From assembly GCA_013285425.1 (NCBI GenBank), contig CP053447.1:1370001-1434000 (forward strand): 64,000 bases of DNA, in the 5' to 3' direction. The first letter of the stretch is position 1. Every line of letters starts with the position of its first letter. The DNA comes from Ignavibacteriota bacterium (GTDB lineage: Bacteria > Bacteroidota > Ignavibacteria > Ignavibacteriales > Ignavibacteriaceae). The notes under the pieces are model-generated. The model saw nothing but the letters and a program-made list of their open reading frames with translations, was not told the origin of the DNA and searched no databases. Shown in pieces: positions 1 through 9,328 of this stretch. The translations under genes and the position numbers were made by a program.

Positions 1-114
1 AAATATATTATTTTATTAATGCGTTGAAACACTAAATCACTTTATTTTTATTTCAATTTTACCAACTAATCATTATTTTCTGATCGGAGATTATTTCTAA
101 TTACTGTTATTTGA

Positions 115-2895
115 ATGAAAAAGAACAAGTTTGTAATAATAGATGCAATGGCGCTTGCATATCGGGGTTATTATGCTTTTATAAATCGACCATTGACAAC
201 CAGTCAGGGAGAATCAACTTCTGCTGTTTACGGTTTTATCAACCAGTTAATCAAAGTATTGGAAGATCAGAAACCGGATTATCTTGCTGTAGCTTTTGAT
301 TCAAAAGAAAAGACATTCCGACATGAAAAATATGAAGCTTACAAATCTTCACGTCAGGCTATGCCTGAAGATATGATACCTCAGATTCAAAGAATAAAAG
401 ATATTGTTGGTGCATTAAATATCCCTCTCTATATTTTACCCGGTTATGAAGCAGATGATATAATTGGCTCTGCGGTTAAGGTTGCAGAAAAAAAAGGATT
501 TATTTCCTATGCTGTTACACCTGATAAAGATTACTTTCAGTTAATCTCAGATAAAGTGTTTATTATCAGACCAGGTAAAAAATCTGATGAAGCTGTAATT
601 TATGATAAACAAAAAGTAATCGATGAACTAGGCTTTGAGCCAAAATATATGGTTGATTATTTAGCAATTGTTGGCGATACCAGTGATGATATACCAGGTG
701 TAAAAGGTATCGGTCCAAAGGGAGCAGTTCCGCTTATTCAAAAATTCGGAACTCTCGAAAAGATTTATAAACATATTGATGAAATTGAAAAAGCCGCGGT
801 AAAGAATAAATTAGAAACCAGTAAGGAATCAGCAATCCTTTCAAAGGAACTGGCTACTATTCATTGTGAAGTGCCAATAGATTTTAACTTTGATGATTTA
901 CGTTTTTCAAACCCTGATTTTGATAAACTTAAACAATTATTGTTTGAGCTTGAATTCAAAACAATATATTCAAGATTGATGAAGCTTTATAATAACAGCA
1001 CATCAGTTAGCATATCAGATAAGGAAATAATATCTGCTAGTGATGAAAAACTTAAATCATTTAATAAATCATCGGTTAATTATTCACTTATAACAAAAGA
1101 ACATGATGCAAGAAAACTTGCGGCTAAATTACTTGAATCTGATCTATTCGTATTCGATACTGAAACTGATAATCTTAATACATTTGATGTTAATATAGCC
1201 GGAGTTGCTTTTTGCATTCATCCTTCAGAAGCATACTTTGTAGCAATCAATCCGTTTGAGGAAGAAGAAAATCTTTTTACAAAGCAGATTGCTGATAGAT
1301 TGCCTGTTAATGCATTCAGAAAGATTTTTAAGAAAGTATTCGAAAATCAAGAAATAAAAAAAATCTGTCAGAACGGTAAATATGATATATCTGTATTGAA
1401 AAGCATTGATATAGATGTTAATAACTTTTTCTTTGATACAATGCTTGCAAGTTATGTTATCGATCCTGATCAAAAGCATGGTATGGATGATCTTTCTGAA
1501 AAATATCTTGATTACTCTCCTATATCATTAACGACTATAATTGGTGAAAAGAAAGACCCTGCTGAAATATTTAATGCTGATCTTGAAGTGTTAAAGGATT
1601 ACTCTGCTGAGGATGCTGATGTTACTTATAGGCTTTATCTTCAGCTTGATAAAGAGATGAAAAAAGAGGGAATCGAAAAAGTTGCTTATGAGATTGAATT
1701 TCCACTTGCTCCGGTTCTAGGAGCAATGGAATATGAAGGGATAAGAATAGACACTAAAGCATTAAAATCATTCAGTAAAGATCTCCAGATTTTACTTGAT
1801 AATTATACTTCTGAGATTTACAAATCAGCAGGTTCGGAATTCAATATAAACTCCCCTAAGCAATTACAGGAAATCCTTTTTGATAAACTTAATCTTTCAA
1901 CAGGTAGAAAGACCAAGACAGGATTTTCTACCGATGCACGGGCTCTTGAAAATCTTAGAGGTGAGCACCAAATTATCGATTTAATATTAAGTTACAGGCA
2001 GGCATCAAAATTAAAATCTACTTATGCTGATGCGTTACCAAATCTTATTAATCCAAAAACAGGCAGGATACACACAAGTTATAACCAAACTGTTGCATCA
2101 ACCGGCAGACTTTCAAGTATCGATCCCAATCTTCAGAATATCCCGATAAGAACTGAAATGGGCAAAGAAATAAGAAAGGCTTTTGTATCAAGAGATGATA
2201 ACTATCTTATCTTAAGTGCAGATTATAGTCAGATTGAATTGAGAATAATGGCTTCAATATGTGGTGATGAAGCATTGATCAAGGCTTTCAGCGAGGGTGA
2301 GGATATTCACAGGAGTACTGCAGCACTTGTTTTTGAAGTAAAGCCTGAAGAAGTTACACCTGATATGAGAAGAAAAGCTAAAGAGGTTAACTTTGGAATA
2401 TTATATGGGATTGGAGCATTTGGATTGAAAACCAGATTAGGTATTACTCAAACCCACGCAAAAGAAATAATCCAAACTTACTTTAAAACATTTAAAAGAG
2501 TAAGAGAATTTATGGATAACTCTGTTAGGTTTGCTCAGGAAAACGGATATGCTGAAACCTTAATGAGACGTCGAAGGTATTTAAAAAATATTAACAGCAA
2601 TAACAGAGTAGTAAGACAATTTGAAGAAAGAGTTGCTATCAATATGCCTATTCAGGGTTCTGCAGCTGATATGATTAAGCTTGCAATGATTAATATTCAT
2701 AATGAATTAAAAAAGAGAAACTCAAAATCTAAAATGATATTGCAGGTACATGACGAATTGGTTTTTGATATGCACAAAAGTGAAGTTGATGATCTGATTC
2801 CTGTTATCAAAGGAATGATGGAGAACTCTCTTCCATTAAAGGTTCCGGTAGTTGTTGAAACCGGTATTGGGACAAACTGGTTAGATGCTCATTAG
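115..2895 (+). CDS. polA: DNA polymerase I
   Basis: Repair and Okazaki-fragment polymerase, 926 residues, normal family length. All three domains look intact. The N-terminal 5'-3' nuclease shows DAMALAYRGYYAF near residue 10, GYEADDIIGS, and the helix-hairpin-helix GVKGIGPKGA near 200. The 3'-5' proofreading domain has FDTETDNLN near 347, QNGKYDISVL and YSAEDADVTYRL, so the DEDD metal-binding residues are present, unlike Taq-type enzymes that lost them. The polymerase domain has motif A SADYSQIELR (about 700), motif B RRKAKEVNFGILYG (about 755) and motif C QVHDELVFD (about 880). The ATG at 115 gives the standard N-terminus. The 114 bases before it hold no gene. A glycosyltransferase gene follows after 20 bases, so the two may be co-transcribed. 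Confidence 0.98.
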   Translation: MKKNKFVIIDAMALAYRGYYAFINRPLTTSQGESTSAVYGFINQLIKVLEDQKPDYLAVAFDSKEKTFRHEKYEAYKSSRQAMPEDMIPQIQRIKDIVGALNIPLYILPGYEADDIIGSAVKVAEKKGFISYAVTPDKDYFQLISDKVFIIRPGKKSDEAVIYDKQKVIDELGFEPKYMVDYLAIVGDTSDDIPGVKGIGPKGAVPLIQKFGTLEKIYKHIDEIEKAAVKNKLETSKESAILSKELATIHCEVPIDFNFDDLRFSNPDFDKLKQLLFELEFKTIYSRLMKLYNNSTSVSISDKEIISASDEKLKSFNKSSVNYSLITKEHDARKLAAKLLESDLFVFDTETDNLNTFDVNIAGVAFCIHPSEAYFVAINPFEEEENLFTKQIADRLPVNAFRKIFKKVFENQEIKKICQNGKYDISVLKSIDIDVNNFFFDTMLASYVIDPDQKHGMDDLSEKYLDYSPISLTTIIGEKKDPAEIFNADLEVLKDYSAEDADVTYRLYLQLDKEMKKEGIEKVAYEIEFPLAPVLGAMEYEGIRIDTKALKSFSKDLQILLDNYTSEIYKSAGSEFNINSPKQLQEILFDKLNLSTGRKTKTGFSTDARALENLRGEHQIIDLILSYRQASKLKSTYADALPNLINPKTGRIHTSYNQTVASTGRLSSIDPNLQNIPIRTEMGKEIRKAFVSRDDNYLILSADYSQIELRIMASICGDEALIKAFSEGEDIHRSTAALVFEVKPEEVTPDMRRKAKEVNFGILYGIGAFGLKTRLGITQTHAKEIIQTYFKTFKRVREFMDNSVRFAQENGYAETLMRRRRYLKNINSNNRVVRQFEERVAINMPIQGSAADMIKLAMINIHNELKKRNSKSKMILQVHDELVFDMHKSEVDDLIPVIKGMMENSLPLKVPVVVETGIGTNWLDAH

Positions 2896-2915
2896 TCTGC
2901 TGTTAAAAAATAATT

Positions 2916-3941
2916 ATGAAAATAAATTCAGATAAAATTTCCAAAATACTTATAATAAAACCGCGGGGAATCGGGGATATTGTTCTATCAACAATTGTGT
3001 TAGATAATCTGCATTATCATTACAAAAATGTTAAGATCGATTATTTGACAGAATACTTTGCCAAGCACTCAGTTTCGAATAATCCGCTCGTTAATAAAGT
3101 ACTTACAATGTACAAAAAAGATAATGTTATAAAGATTGCTCTGAAACTAAGAAAAGAAAAATATGATATGATTATTGACCTCTGGTCAAATCCCAAAACT
3201 GCTCAGATAACTTTTTTAACACGTGTTAAATACAGAGTTGGTTTTGCTTACCGTGGCAGAAAATATGCTTATAATATTTTAGGAACTTCTGAAAGAGGAA
3301 CACATCATTCTGCAGAACATAATCTTGAATTACTGAAAGCGTTAAATGTAGAAATTATCTCTAAAAGAATTCATTACTATATAGGTAGTCAGGAAAAAAT
3401 TTTTGCTGATGAATTCTTTAAAACAACATTTAATAAAGATGATATAGTATTTGGCATTATACCTTCCGGTAGCTGGGATTCCAAGAGATGCACTAAACAG
3501 AAATGGTTAGAAATCTGTAATTCATTAATAGAAGAATTTGATTCCAAAATATTAATCCTTTGGGGTCCCGGAGATGAAGATGATGCTGAATATCTTCGTA
3601 CTAATCTGAAAGAAAGAAGCATTTTAGCTCCCAAATCCAGCATTTTACAGTTGGCTGCGTTGATATCAAAGTGTTATGCAATAATCTCAAATGATTCTGG
3701 TCCAATGCATATTTCAGCTGCGTTAGGTGTTCCGACTATTGGCTTATTCGGACCAACTAATCCTCGCGGTCATAGACCTTATTCTGAAACTTCAGACTTT
3801 GTAATAAAAGATGATCTTTGGTGTATTTGTTGTGATAAATTAATTTGTCCTTACAAGCACGAATGTATGACTGAATTACCTGTTGAACAGGTAAGAACAA
3901 AGCTAAAGAAAATTATCGAATTGAAATACAACAGGAAATAA
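2916..3941 (+). CDS. Glycosyltransferase family 9 (heptosyltransferase-like)
   Basis: 341-residue GT-B protein of the ADP-heptose:LPS heptosyltransferase family (GT9), which adds sugars to lipopolysaccharide core or a similar surface glycan on the cytoplasmic face of the inner membrane. The N-terminal Rossmann half opens with ILIIKPRGIGDIVLST. The C-terminal half carries the donor-site motif SNDSGPMHISAALGVPTIGLFGPTNP near residues 250-275. A Cys-rich tail with CICC and CPYKHEC follows, as is common in this family. It lies 20 bases after polA and 164 bases before a second GT9 gene, so it probably works with that neighbour. The exact donor and acceptor cannot be read from sequence. Confidence 0.9.
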   Translation: MKINSDKISKILIIKPRGIGDIVLSTIVLDNLHYHYKNVKIDYLTEYFAKHSVSNNPLVNKVLTMYKKDNVIKIALKLRKEKYDMIIDLWSNPKTAQITFLTRVKYRVGFAYRGRKYAYNILGTSERGTHHSAEHNLELLKALNVEIISKRIHYYIGSQEKIFADEFFKTTFNKDDIVFGIIPSGSWDSKRCTKQKWLEICNSLIEEFDSKILILWGPGDEDDAEYLRTNLKERSILAPKSSILQLAALISKCYAIISNDSGPMHISAALGVPTIGLFGPTNPRGHRPYSETSDFVIKDDLWCICCDKLICPYKHECMTELPVEQVRTKLKKIIELKYNRK

Positions 3942-4105
3942 TTTGAATGTTAAAGATAAAACAATATACAATGCTTGATTATATGTAAAAGTCAGCTAAA
4001 ACAATTTTCAAAACAAGTGAATAGAAATAAATCTGATGTTAAGGTTTTAAATATTATAAACAATTATTAGGCAACAATTAAATAACAATTTAATTTTAAA
4101 AATTT

Positions 4106-6130
4106 ATGAAAAAAAATATTGATGATAAGAAAGATATTTTCTCCTGTAAAAGATTCAGCGGATATAAACCTTGCTACCCTGATCATAACTGTTGGGAAAA
4201 TGGTTGTAAAGATAACTTACCACTTGGTATAAGGATTTTAATTATCAATCTGGATGCTATGGGCGATGTTCTGATGACTACCGCACAATTACCGGGAATT
4301 AAAAGAAAATTCCCTGAATCAACTATTTACTGGATAACACTTAAATCAACTTCTCCCCTGCTTCAAAACAATGAATATATTGATAAAGTTTTTAACTGGG
4401 ATGCTGAATCTTTGCTAATCTTAAACCAAATGGAGTTTGATTACGTACTGAATGTTGATAAATCACAAAGATCTTGCGCTTTGTTAAACACAATTAATGC
4501 AAAAAATAAATTGGGATTTGCGCTGCATAGCAGTGGTGCGATAATTCCAGCTAATAAGAGTGCAAAATATAATTACGATCTCGGAATGGATGATCATTTA
4601 AAATTCAAAGTCAATCAGAGAACAGGTCAGGATTATCTTGCTGAAACTTTTGAATTGGATTATCAACGAGATGAATATATTTTCAACTTTACTAAAGAAG
4701 AGTTGAGGTTTATTGAAAGTTATAAAAAAGATGTACGGTTAAGAGATACAGATAAAATAATCGGTTTTAATACGGGTTGTTCTGAACTTTATCCGAATAA
4801 GAAAATGTCAATTGGTCAGCACATCTTTTTAATTAATAGACTACTTGCAAAAAAGAAATATAAAATTATGCTTCTTGGAGGACCTGAAGATACAGCCAGA
4901 AATAAAGAAATTGGTGATCACTTTAAAGGCAGAGTTATCAATACCCCAACTAATGAAGGAGTTCGCAAAGGTGCCTGCTATGAGTCTATCCCACAGCTTA
5001 TTGTTACAGGCGATACTTTTGGAATGCATTTAGCAATTGCTTTGAAAAAATATGTAATAGCCTGGTTCGGATTGAGCTGCTGGACTGAAATAGATTTGTA
5101 CGACAGAGGTGTTAAAATTTATCAGCCTGACTTGTTCTGCTCGCCTTGCTGGAAAAAAGAATGTCCATACGATCTTGAATGTATAAAGAATCTGGATCTG
5201 AATCGTATTCTTAATGAAATTGAAATTTATTTTTCATCGTTTGACAAGATAAAAGTTCGTGAAAGAATAAACCCATTTGAAAGAGCTAAAACAATAAACA
5301 GACCTCTAATCCTTGATGGTGCAATGGGAAGTATGCTGCAGGAAAAGAAGTTAACATCAAACAAAAGAGTCTGGAGTGCAACAGCAAATGATGATTCCAA
5401 AAGAGAAGTCATTACACTTCACAAAGATTATATTCGCGCTGGTGCTGATATCATAACTACTAATACATTCAGGACAAATCCATATACCCTTATTTCTACA
5501 GGTGTTACCAATATTAACGAAAGTGTAATAAATGCAGTTGAGCTTGCAAAGAGAGCACGTGGAAAATCTACAATTCTTATTGCTGGTTCCAATCCGCCTG
5601 CAGAAGATTGTTACCAGGTAGAAAGAACAATTTCTCAGAAAGACCTCGAATGGAATCACAAAGTACACATTGATTCATTGTTAGAATCCGGATGTGATTT
5701 TATTCTGAATGAAACTCAAAGTCATTTTGATGAAATTAAGTTTATCTCAAAATATTGTGGAGAAAATCATATCCCATTTGTTATGAGCTTTTTCTTAAAA
5801 GATAAGCCAAAATTATTGTCCGGGGAAAATTTTACCGATGCTCTTGAATATGTTATGAAGTTTAATCCTCTTGCAATAGGATTTAATTGTATGACATTTG
5901 AAGTTATGGAACAAGCTGTTAAAAGAATAAAACCAGAAATGAACTGGGGATTTTATCTTAACTGCGGCGGCGGAAGCTTAACCGATACAAAAATTGAGTG
6001 TGCAGTCTCACCGGCAGAATATGCCAGCAAAGTAAAAGAGTACTTAAAACTTAAACCTTCATTTATTGGTGCTTGCTGCGGTTCAAATCCTGATCACATC
6101 AAAAAACTTAAATTTATGATTGATGGATAA
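4106..6130 (+). CDS. Fusion: GT9 glycosyltransferase + homocysteine S-methyltransferase domain
   Basis: A 674-residue open frame holding two unrelated enzymes. Residues about 1-375 form a GT9 heptosyltransferase-like unit: a Cys-rich start (CKRFSGYKPC, CWENGC), IINLDAMGDVLMTTAQLPG, a donor-site-like segment TGDTFGMHLAIALKKYVIAW and a closing Cys motif CSPCWKKECPYDLEC. Residues about 385-674 form a homocysteine S-methyltransferase (Pfam S-methyl_trans): RPLILDGAMGSML, GADIITTNTFRTNP, FILNETQ, and the zinc-binding cysteines in IGFNCMTF and GACCGSNP. There is no ATG, GTG or TTG at the junction (about 5250-5300) from which the second domain could start alone. Both halves look catalytically complete. 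The methyltransferase would move a methyl group from S-methylmethionine or a similar donor to homocysteine. A link to glycan synthesis is not obvious. Its stop overlaps the ispE start. Confidence 0.85.
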   Translation: MKKNIDDKKDIFSCKRFSGYKPCYPDHNCWENGCKDNLPLGIRILIINLDAMGDVLMTTAQLPGIKRKFPESTIYWITLKSTSPLLQNNEYIDKVFNWDAESLLILNQMEFDYVLNVDKSQRSCALLNTINAKNKLGFALHSSGAIIPANKSAKYNYDLGMDDHLKFKVNQRTGQDYLAETFELDYQRDEYIFNFTKEELRFIESYKKDVRLRDTDKIIGFNTGCSELYPNKKMSIGQHIFLINRLLAKKKYKIMLLGGPEDTARNKEIGDHFKGRVINTPTNEGVRKGACYESIPQLIVTGDTFGMHLAIALKKYVIAWFGLSCWTEIDLYDRGVKIYQPDLFCSPCWKKECPYDLECIKNLDLNRILNEIEIYFSSFDKIKVRERINPFERAKTINRPLILDGAMGSMLQEKKLTSNKRVWSATANDDSKREVITLHKDYIRAGADIITTNTFRTNPYTLISTGVTNINESVINAVELAKRARGKSTILIAGSNPPAEDCYQVERTISQKDLEWNHKVHIDSLLESGCDFILNETQSHFDEIKFISKYCGENHIPFVMSFFLKDKPKLLSGENFTDALEYVMKFNPLAIGFNCMTFEVMEQAVKRIKPEMNWGFYLNCGGGSLTDTKIECAVSPAEYASKVKEYLKLKPSFIGACCGSNPDHIKKLKFMIDG

Positions 6131-6962
6131 TATAACGATAAAATCTCCTGCAAAAATTAATATCGGATTAAACATCATTAATAAAAGAGAAGATGGTTTC
6201 CATAATTTAGAAACTATTTTTTATCCTTTGGAGCTTTTTGATGAAATTACTATTACAAAAAACAGCAGCTTTTCTTTTAACAGCAATGATAAGCAGTTGA
6301 ATCTTGAAAAGACCAACCTGATTATAAGAGCTAAAGAGACTTTAGAAAACTTTTGCCAGACTACTTTTAATGTAAATATTTATCTGAAAAAGAAGATTCC
6401 AATTGGGGCTGGTTTAGGCGGCGGTAGTTCAAACGCTGCATCAACTTTAATCGGGCTTACCAAACTATTCAATATTAAAATATCTGATTCTGACTTATCA
6501 GGAATGGGACTCTCATTAGGTTCAGATGTACCATTCTTTCTTAATCCTGTGCCTTCTTTTGCTGAATCACGTGGAGAAATACTATATCCTCTCAGTATTA
6601 TTGCTAAAAAGTTCTTACTAATTGTAAATCCCGGAATTCATATTTCTACAAGATGGGCTTTCGGATTGATTAAACCATCGCTACCAAAATCTAGTCTTAA
6701 ATTATTCGCTTTAAAACAGAATATTTCTATCGAAGAAATTATAACGGCAGCCTCGAATGATTTTGAGAATATCGTCTTTGCTCATTTCCCAATGGTTGCC
6801 GGAATAAAAAAGAAGATGTTTGAGTTTGGAGCAAGACAAAGTATGATGACAGGAACCGGTTCTACTGTTTGGGGAATGTTTGATGATAAAGAAACAGCTT
6901 ATCAGGCAGAAGTATATTTCAAGAATAAAAATTATTTTGTTTTCACGCAGAAAACTATTTAA
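6123..6962 (+). CDS. ispE: 4-diphosphocytidyl-2-C-methyl-D-erythritol kinase
   Basis: GHMP kinase of the MEP isoprenoid pathway. It phosphorylates CDP-methylerythritol at the 2-hydroxyl using ATP. The N-terminus SPAKINIGLNI with an HNLETIFYPL segment is typical of IspE. The ATP loop PIGAGLGGGSSNAAST lies near residue 90, and GTGSTVWGMF near 240 matches GHMP motif 3. The ATG at 6123 gives 279 residues and the usual family start. A TTG one codon upstream is possible but less likely. The gene overlaps the end of the fusion gene by 8 bases, suggesting translational coupling. It also overlaps the convergent carboxypeptidase gene by 8 bases. Confidence 0.96.
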   Translation: MDNITIKSPAKINIGLNIINKREDGFHNLETIFYPLELFDEITITKNSSFSFNSNDKQLNLEKTNLIIRAKETLENFCQTTFNVNIYLKKKIPIGAGLGGGSSNAASTLIGLTKLFNIKISDSDLSGMGLSLGSDVPFFLNPVPSFAESRGEILYPLSIIAKKFLLIVNPGIHISTRWAFGLIKPSLPKSSLKLFALKQNISIEEIITAASNDFENIVFAHFPMVAGIKKKMFEFGARQSMMTGTGSTVWGMFDDKETAYQAEVYFKNKNYFVFTQKTI

Positions 6963-7896
6963 CTGCAGATTCAGTGAATTCAACAATACCTTTTGCTGCG
7001 TTAAGATTTACCCTAATACCAAACGGAATTGTAACAAAATCTTTTATATGTCCGTGTGGGAAAGTATAAATTGAAGGTTTCTTAAGCGAACTGATATAGT
7101 GTTCAATTACTTCTCCCAATGTTAGAGTTTTTTTGTTAGGATCATATTCGTGACAGTCAACAAATCGACCAATAATTACTCCTTTAACCTTATTAAATGC
7201 TCCCGAAAGTCTAAGTTGATTTAACATCCTATCTATTCGATAAGGTAACTCACCAATATCTTCAATCATTAATATTTTTCCTGTCAGGTTTGGAAAATAT
7301 GGTGTTCCAAGCAAAGCTGTAAAAACTGCCAGATTACCTCCGATTATTCTTCCTGAGGCAATTCCTTTAACCAGGCAAGATGGTTTTTGATCTTCCGGAT
7401 AAGTAAGCTTTCCTATTTTTTTATTTGATGTAATCGATGCCCAAAACATTTCATTTGTAAATGAGCTTATCTCTTGATAAAAATCAACAGCTACCATAGG
7501 ACCAGCAAATGTTATCAAACCAGCCTTTTCTAAAAATGCCATTTGTAAAGCGGTTATTTCACTATAACCAACAAATATTTTCGGATTATTTTTAATCAAG
7601 TTATAATTTATTTTATCGAGCATCCTAAAAGCACCATATCCGCCGCGCAGAGTAAAAATTGCTTTAACAGTTTTATCTTTAAACATTGAGTGTAAATCAT
7701 CTAATCTCTCCTGATCAGTTCCTGCCAGATAACCATAACCTTTACCTACATTATTCCCAACCTTAACCCGGTAACCTAAACTTTCAAGATATTTTACACC
7801 TCTCTCAACTCTCAAATATTCATCTGGTGAAGAAGCAGGTGAAATCAAACCAATAACATCTTTTGGGTTCAATCGTTTGGGTTTGTGTGGTACCAT
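6955..7896 (-). CDS. Muramoyltetrapeptide (LD-)carboxypeptidase, S66 family
   Basis: 313-residue peptidase of family S66 (LdcA). It removes the terminal D-Ala from tetrapeptide stems during cytoplasmic peptidoglycan recycling; some relatives cleave microcin C7. The opening LNPKDVIGLISPASSP, the nucleophile motif FVGYSEITAL (Ser near 111), the Glu of MIEDIGELPYR (about 213) and the His of FPHGHIKDF (about 280) form the expected Ser-Glu-His triad. The ATG at 7896 gives a standard N-terminus with no signal peptide, consistent with a cytoplasmic enzyme. It is convergent with ispE. A recycling role is more likely than microcin immunity, since no toxin genes are nearby. Confidence 0.92.
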   Translation of the reverse strand: MVPHKPKRLNPKDVIGLISPASSPDEYLRVERGVKYLESLGYRVKVGNNVGKGYGYLAGTDQERLDDLHSMFKDKTVKAIFTLRGGYGAFRMLDKINYNLIKNNPKIFVGYSEITALQMAFLEKAGLITFAGPMVAVDFYQEISSFTNEMFWASITSNKKIGKLTYPEDQKPSCLVKGIASGRIIGGNLAVFTALLGTPYFPNLTGKILMIEDIGELPYRIDRMLNQLRLSGAFNKVKGVIIGRFVDCHEYDPNKKTLTLGEVIEHYISSLKKPSIYTFPHGHIKDFVTIPFGIRVNLNAAKGIVEFTESAVK

Positions 7897-8264
7897 ATTA
7901 ATTCCTTTATTTAATTTTCTTGGTTATTGCAATTTAATGAAACGTAAAAATCTGAACAAACTTTGGCAGGGAGACTTATAAAAAATTGTTTTTATTCGTC
8001 TGAAATTAGTCTCAGATTCAAAATATGAGGATTATAAGATAATTGTTAAATAACTAACAATTTAATATTCCTAATTTCTTATTTGTCAGAGTAATTTTTA
8101 GAAGTCGGTTAAAATAACTGAAGTGAGTCAGCTCAGATGAGATTCAATAAATTTGCTAAAAATTATTATATTTTGATTAGTTTTTTAAAGATTATAACAA
8201 ATTGATTTTGATTTCTAATCTTTTAATACAGAGCAGATTTAAGAAATTTAATTAAAAAGTAGGA
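7897..8264. other. Intergenic region between divergent genes
   Basis: 368 AT-rich bases separating the minus-strand carboxypeptidase from the plus-strand surface-sugar cluster, so promoters for both should lie here. No convincing open frame or RNA gene was seen. The only notable structure is an 8-bp inverted repeat, AATTGTTA (8041-8048) and TAACAATT (8055-8062), with a 6-base spacer. It lacks a GC-rich stem and T-tract, so an operator is more plausible than a terminator. Confidence 0.5.
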
Positions 8265-9320
8265 ATGATTAGACCTAAAGTTTTGTTTATCGGCGGTTCG
8301 CTTAATCAGACAACAATGATGCATAAAATCGCCCGGGAACTTCCTGAGTGTGATGTGTATTTTACTCCCTACTATGCCAGCGGTCCATTATGGTTAATGA
8401 CAAAATTAAAAATGCTTGAGTTTACAATAATGGGCGGTGAATTTAAAAGAAAAACTTTACATTATATAAAATCAAATAACCTAAAGCTTGATTATGAAGG
8501 TAAAAACGATAATTATGATTTGGTTTTTACCTGTCAGGACTTGATCATCCCACGAAAAATAAAAAAATTTAAAACTATTCTCGTTCAGGAAGGAATGGTT
8601 GATCCGCCTGATTGGCGTTATCATGTTACCCGATTCTTTGGATTGGGAAGATGGTGCGCAAGTACATCAATGACGGGCTTATCTCATCAGTATGATTATT
8701 TCTGTGTTGCCTCAGAAGGTTTTAAAGAATTGTTTATTCATCGCGGGGTTAATCCCGGTAAAATACGGGTAACTGGAATTCCTAACTTCGATAACTTTGA
8801 AAAAATAAAAAATCTTGAATTTGAGCATAAGAATTTTGTTCTTGTTGCAACTTCAGATATTAGAGAAACAACTAAGCTGGAAAATCGCAAAAAGTTTTTA
8901 TTAAACGCTAAAAAAATTGCTGGTGACAAAAAAATAATTGTTAAACTTCATCCAAATGAAATTGCAGAAAAAAGAACAGCAGAAGTAAAAAAATATCTGC
9001 CTGATACATTAGTTTATCAAGACGTTAATATCGAACCGATGATTGCTAATTGCGATGCACTGGTCACAAGATTTTCAAGCACAATTTTTCCAGCTATCTC
9101 ATTAGGTAAGGAAGTTTATAGCAATATCGACACTGAGGAAATAAAAAAATTAAATCCAATTCAAAATAATGGAACTTCGGCAAAAGAAATTGCAAAAGTT
9201 GCAAGGGAACTATTAGCTTCAACTGAACCTATAAACAGAGCGAAGGAAAAAAATAAGTATTTTGAGGATCTGAAAGCCAACATAAAACAATTGTTAAAAA
9301 GAAAACTCGCACTTAAATAG
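8265..9320 (+). CDS. GT-B fold glycosyl/glycerophosphotransferase-like protein
   Basis: 351-residue protein that looks like a GT-B enzyme of the CDP-glycerol glycerophosphotransferase / UDP-GlcNAc 2-epimerase-like superfamily. Visible markers are an N-terminal strand VLFIGGSLNQTTMMHK, then VTGIPNFDNF near residue 170, the IVKLHPNE motif near 225 typical of these transferases, and CDALVTRFSSTIFPAISLGK near 265-285, the usual donor-binding helix region. No membrane segment or signal peptide is seen. It is the first gene of a same-strand run and ends 8 bases before the cytidylyltransferase. Context suggests it transfers or modifies the sugar made by the genes that follow. The assignment rests on fold-level features only; substrate unknown. 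Confidence 0.65.
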   Translation: MIRPKVLFIGGSLNQTTMMHKIARELPECDVYFTPYYASGPLWLMTKLKMLEFTIMGGEFKRKTLHYIKSNNLKLDYEGKNDNYDLVFTCQDLIIPRKIKKFKTILVQEGMVDPPDWRYHVTRFFGLGRWCASTSMTGLSHQYDYFCVASEGFKELFIHRGVNPGKIRVTGIPNFDNFEKIKNLEFEHKNFVLVATSDIRETTKLENRKKFLLNAKKIAGDKKIIVKLHPNEIAEKRTAEVKKYLPDTLVYQDVNIEPMIANCDALVTRFSSTIFPAISLGKEVYSNIDTEEIKKLNPIQNNGTSAKEIAKVARELLASTEPINRAKEKNKYFEDLKANIKQLLKRKLALK

Positions 9321-9328
9321 TTTCCAAA

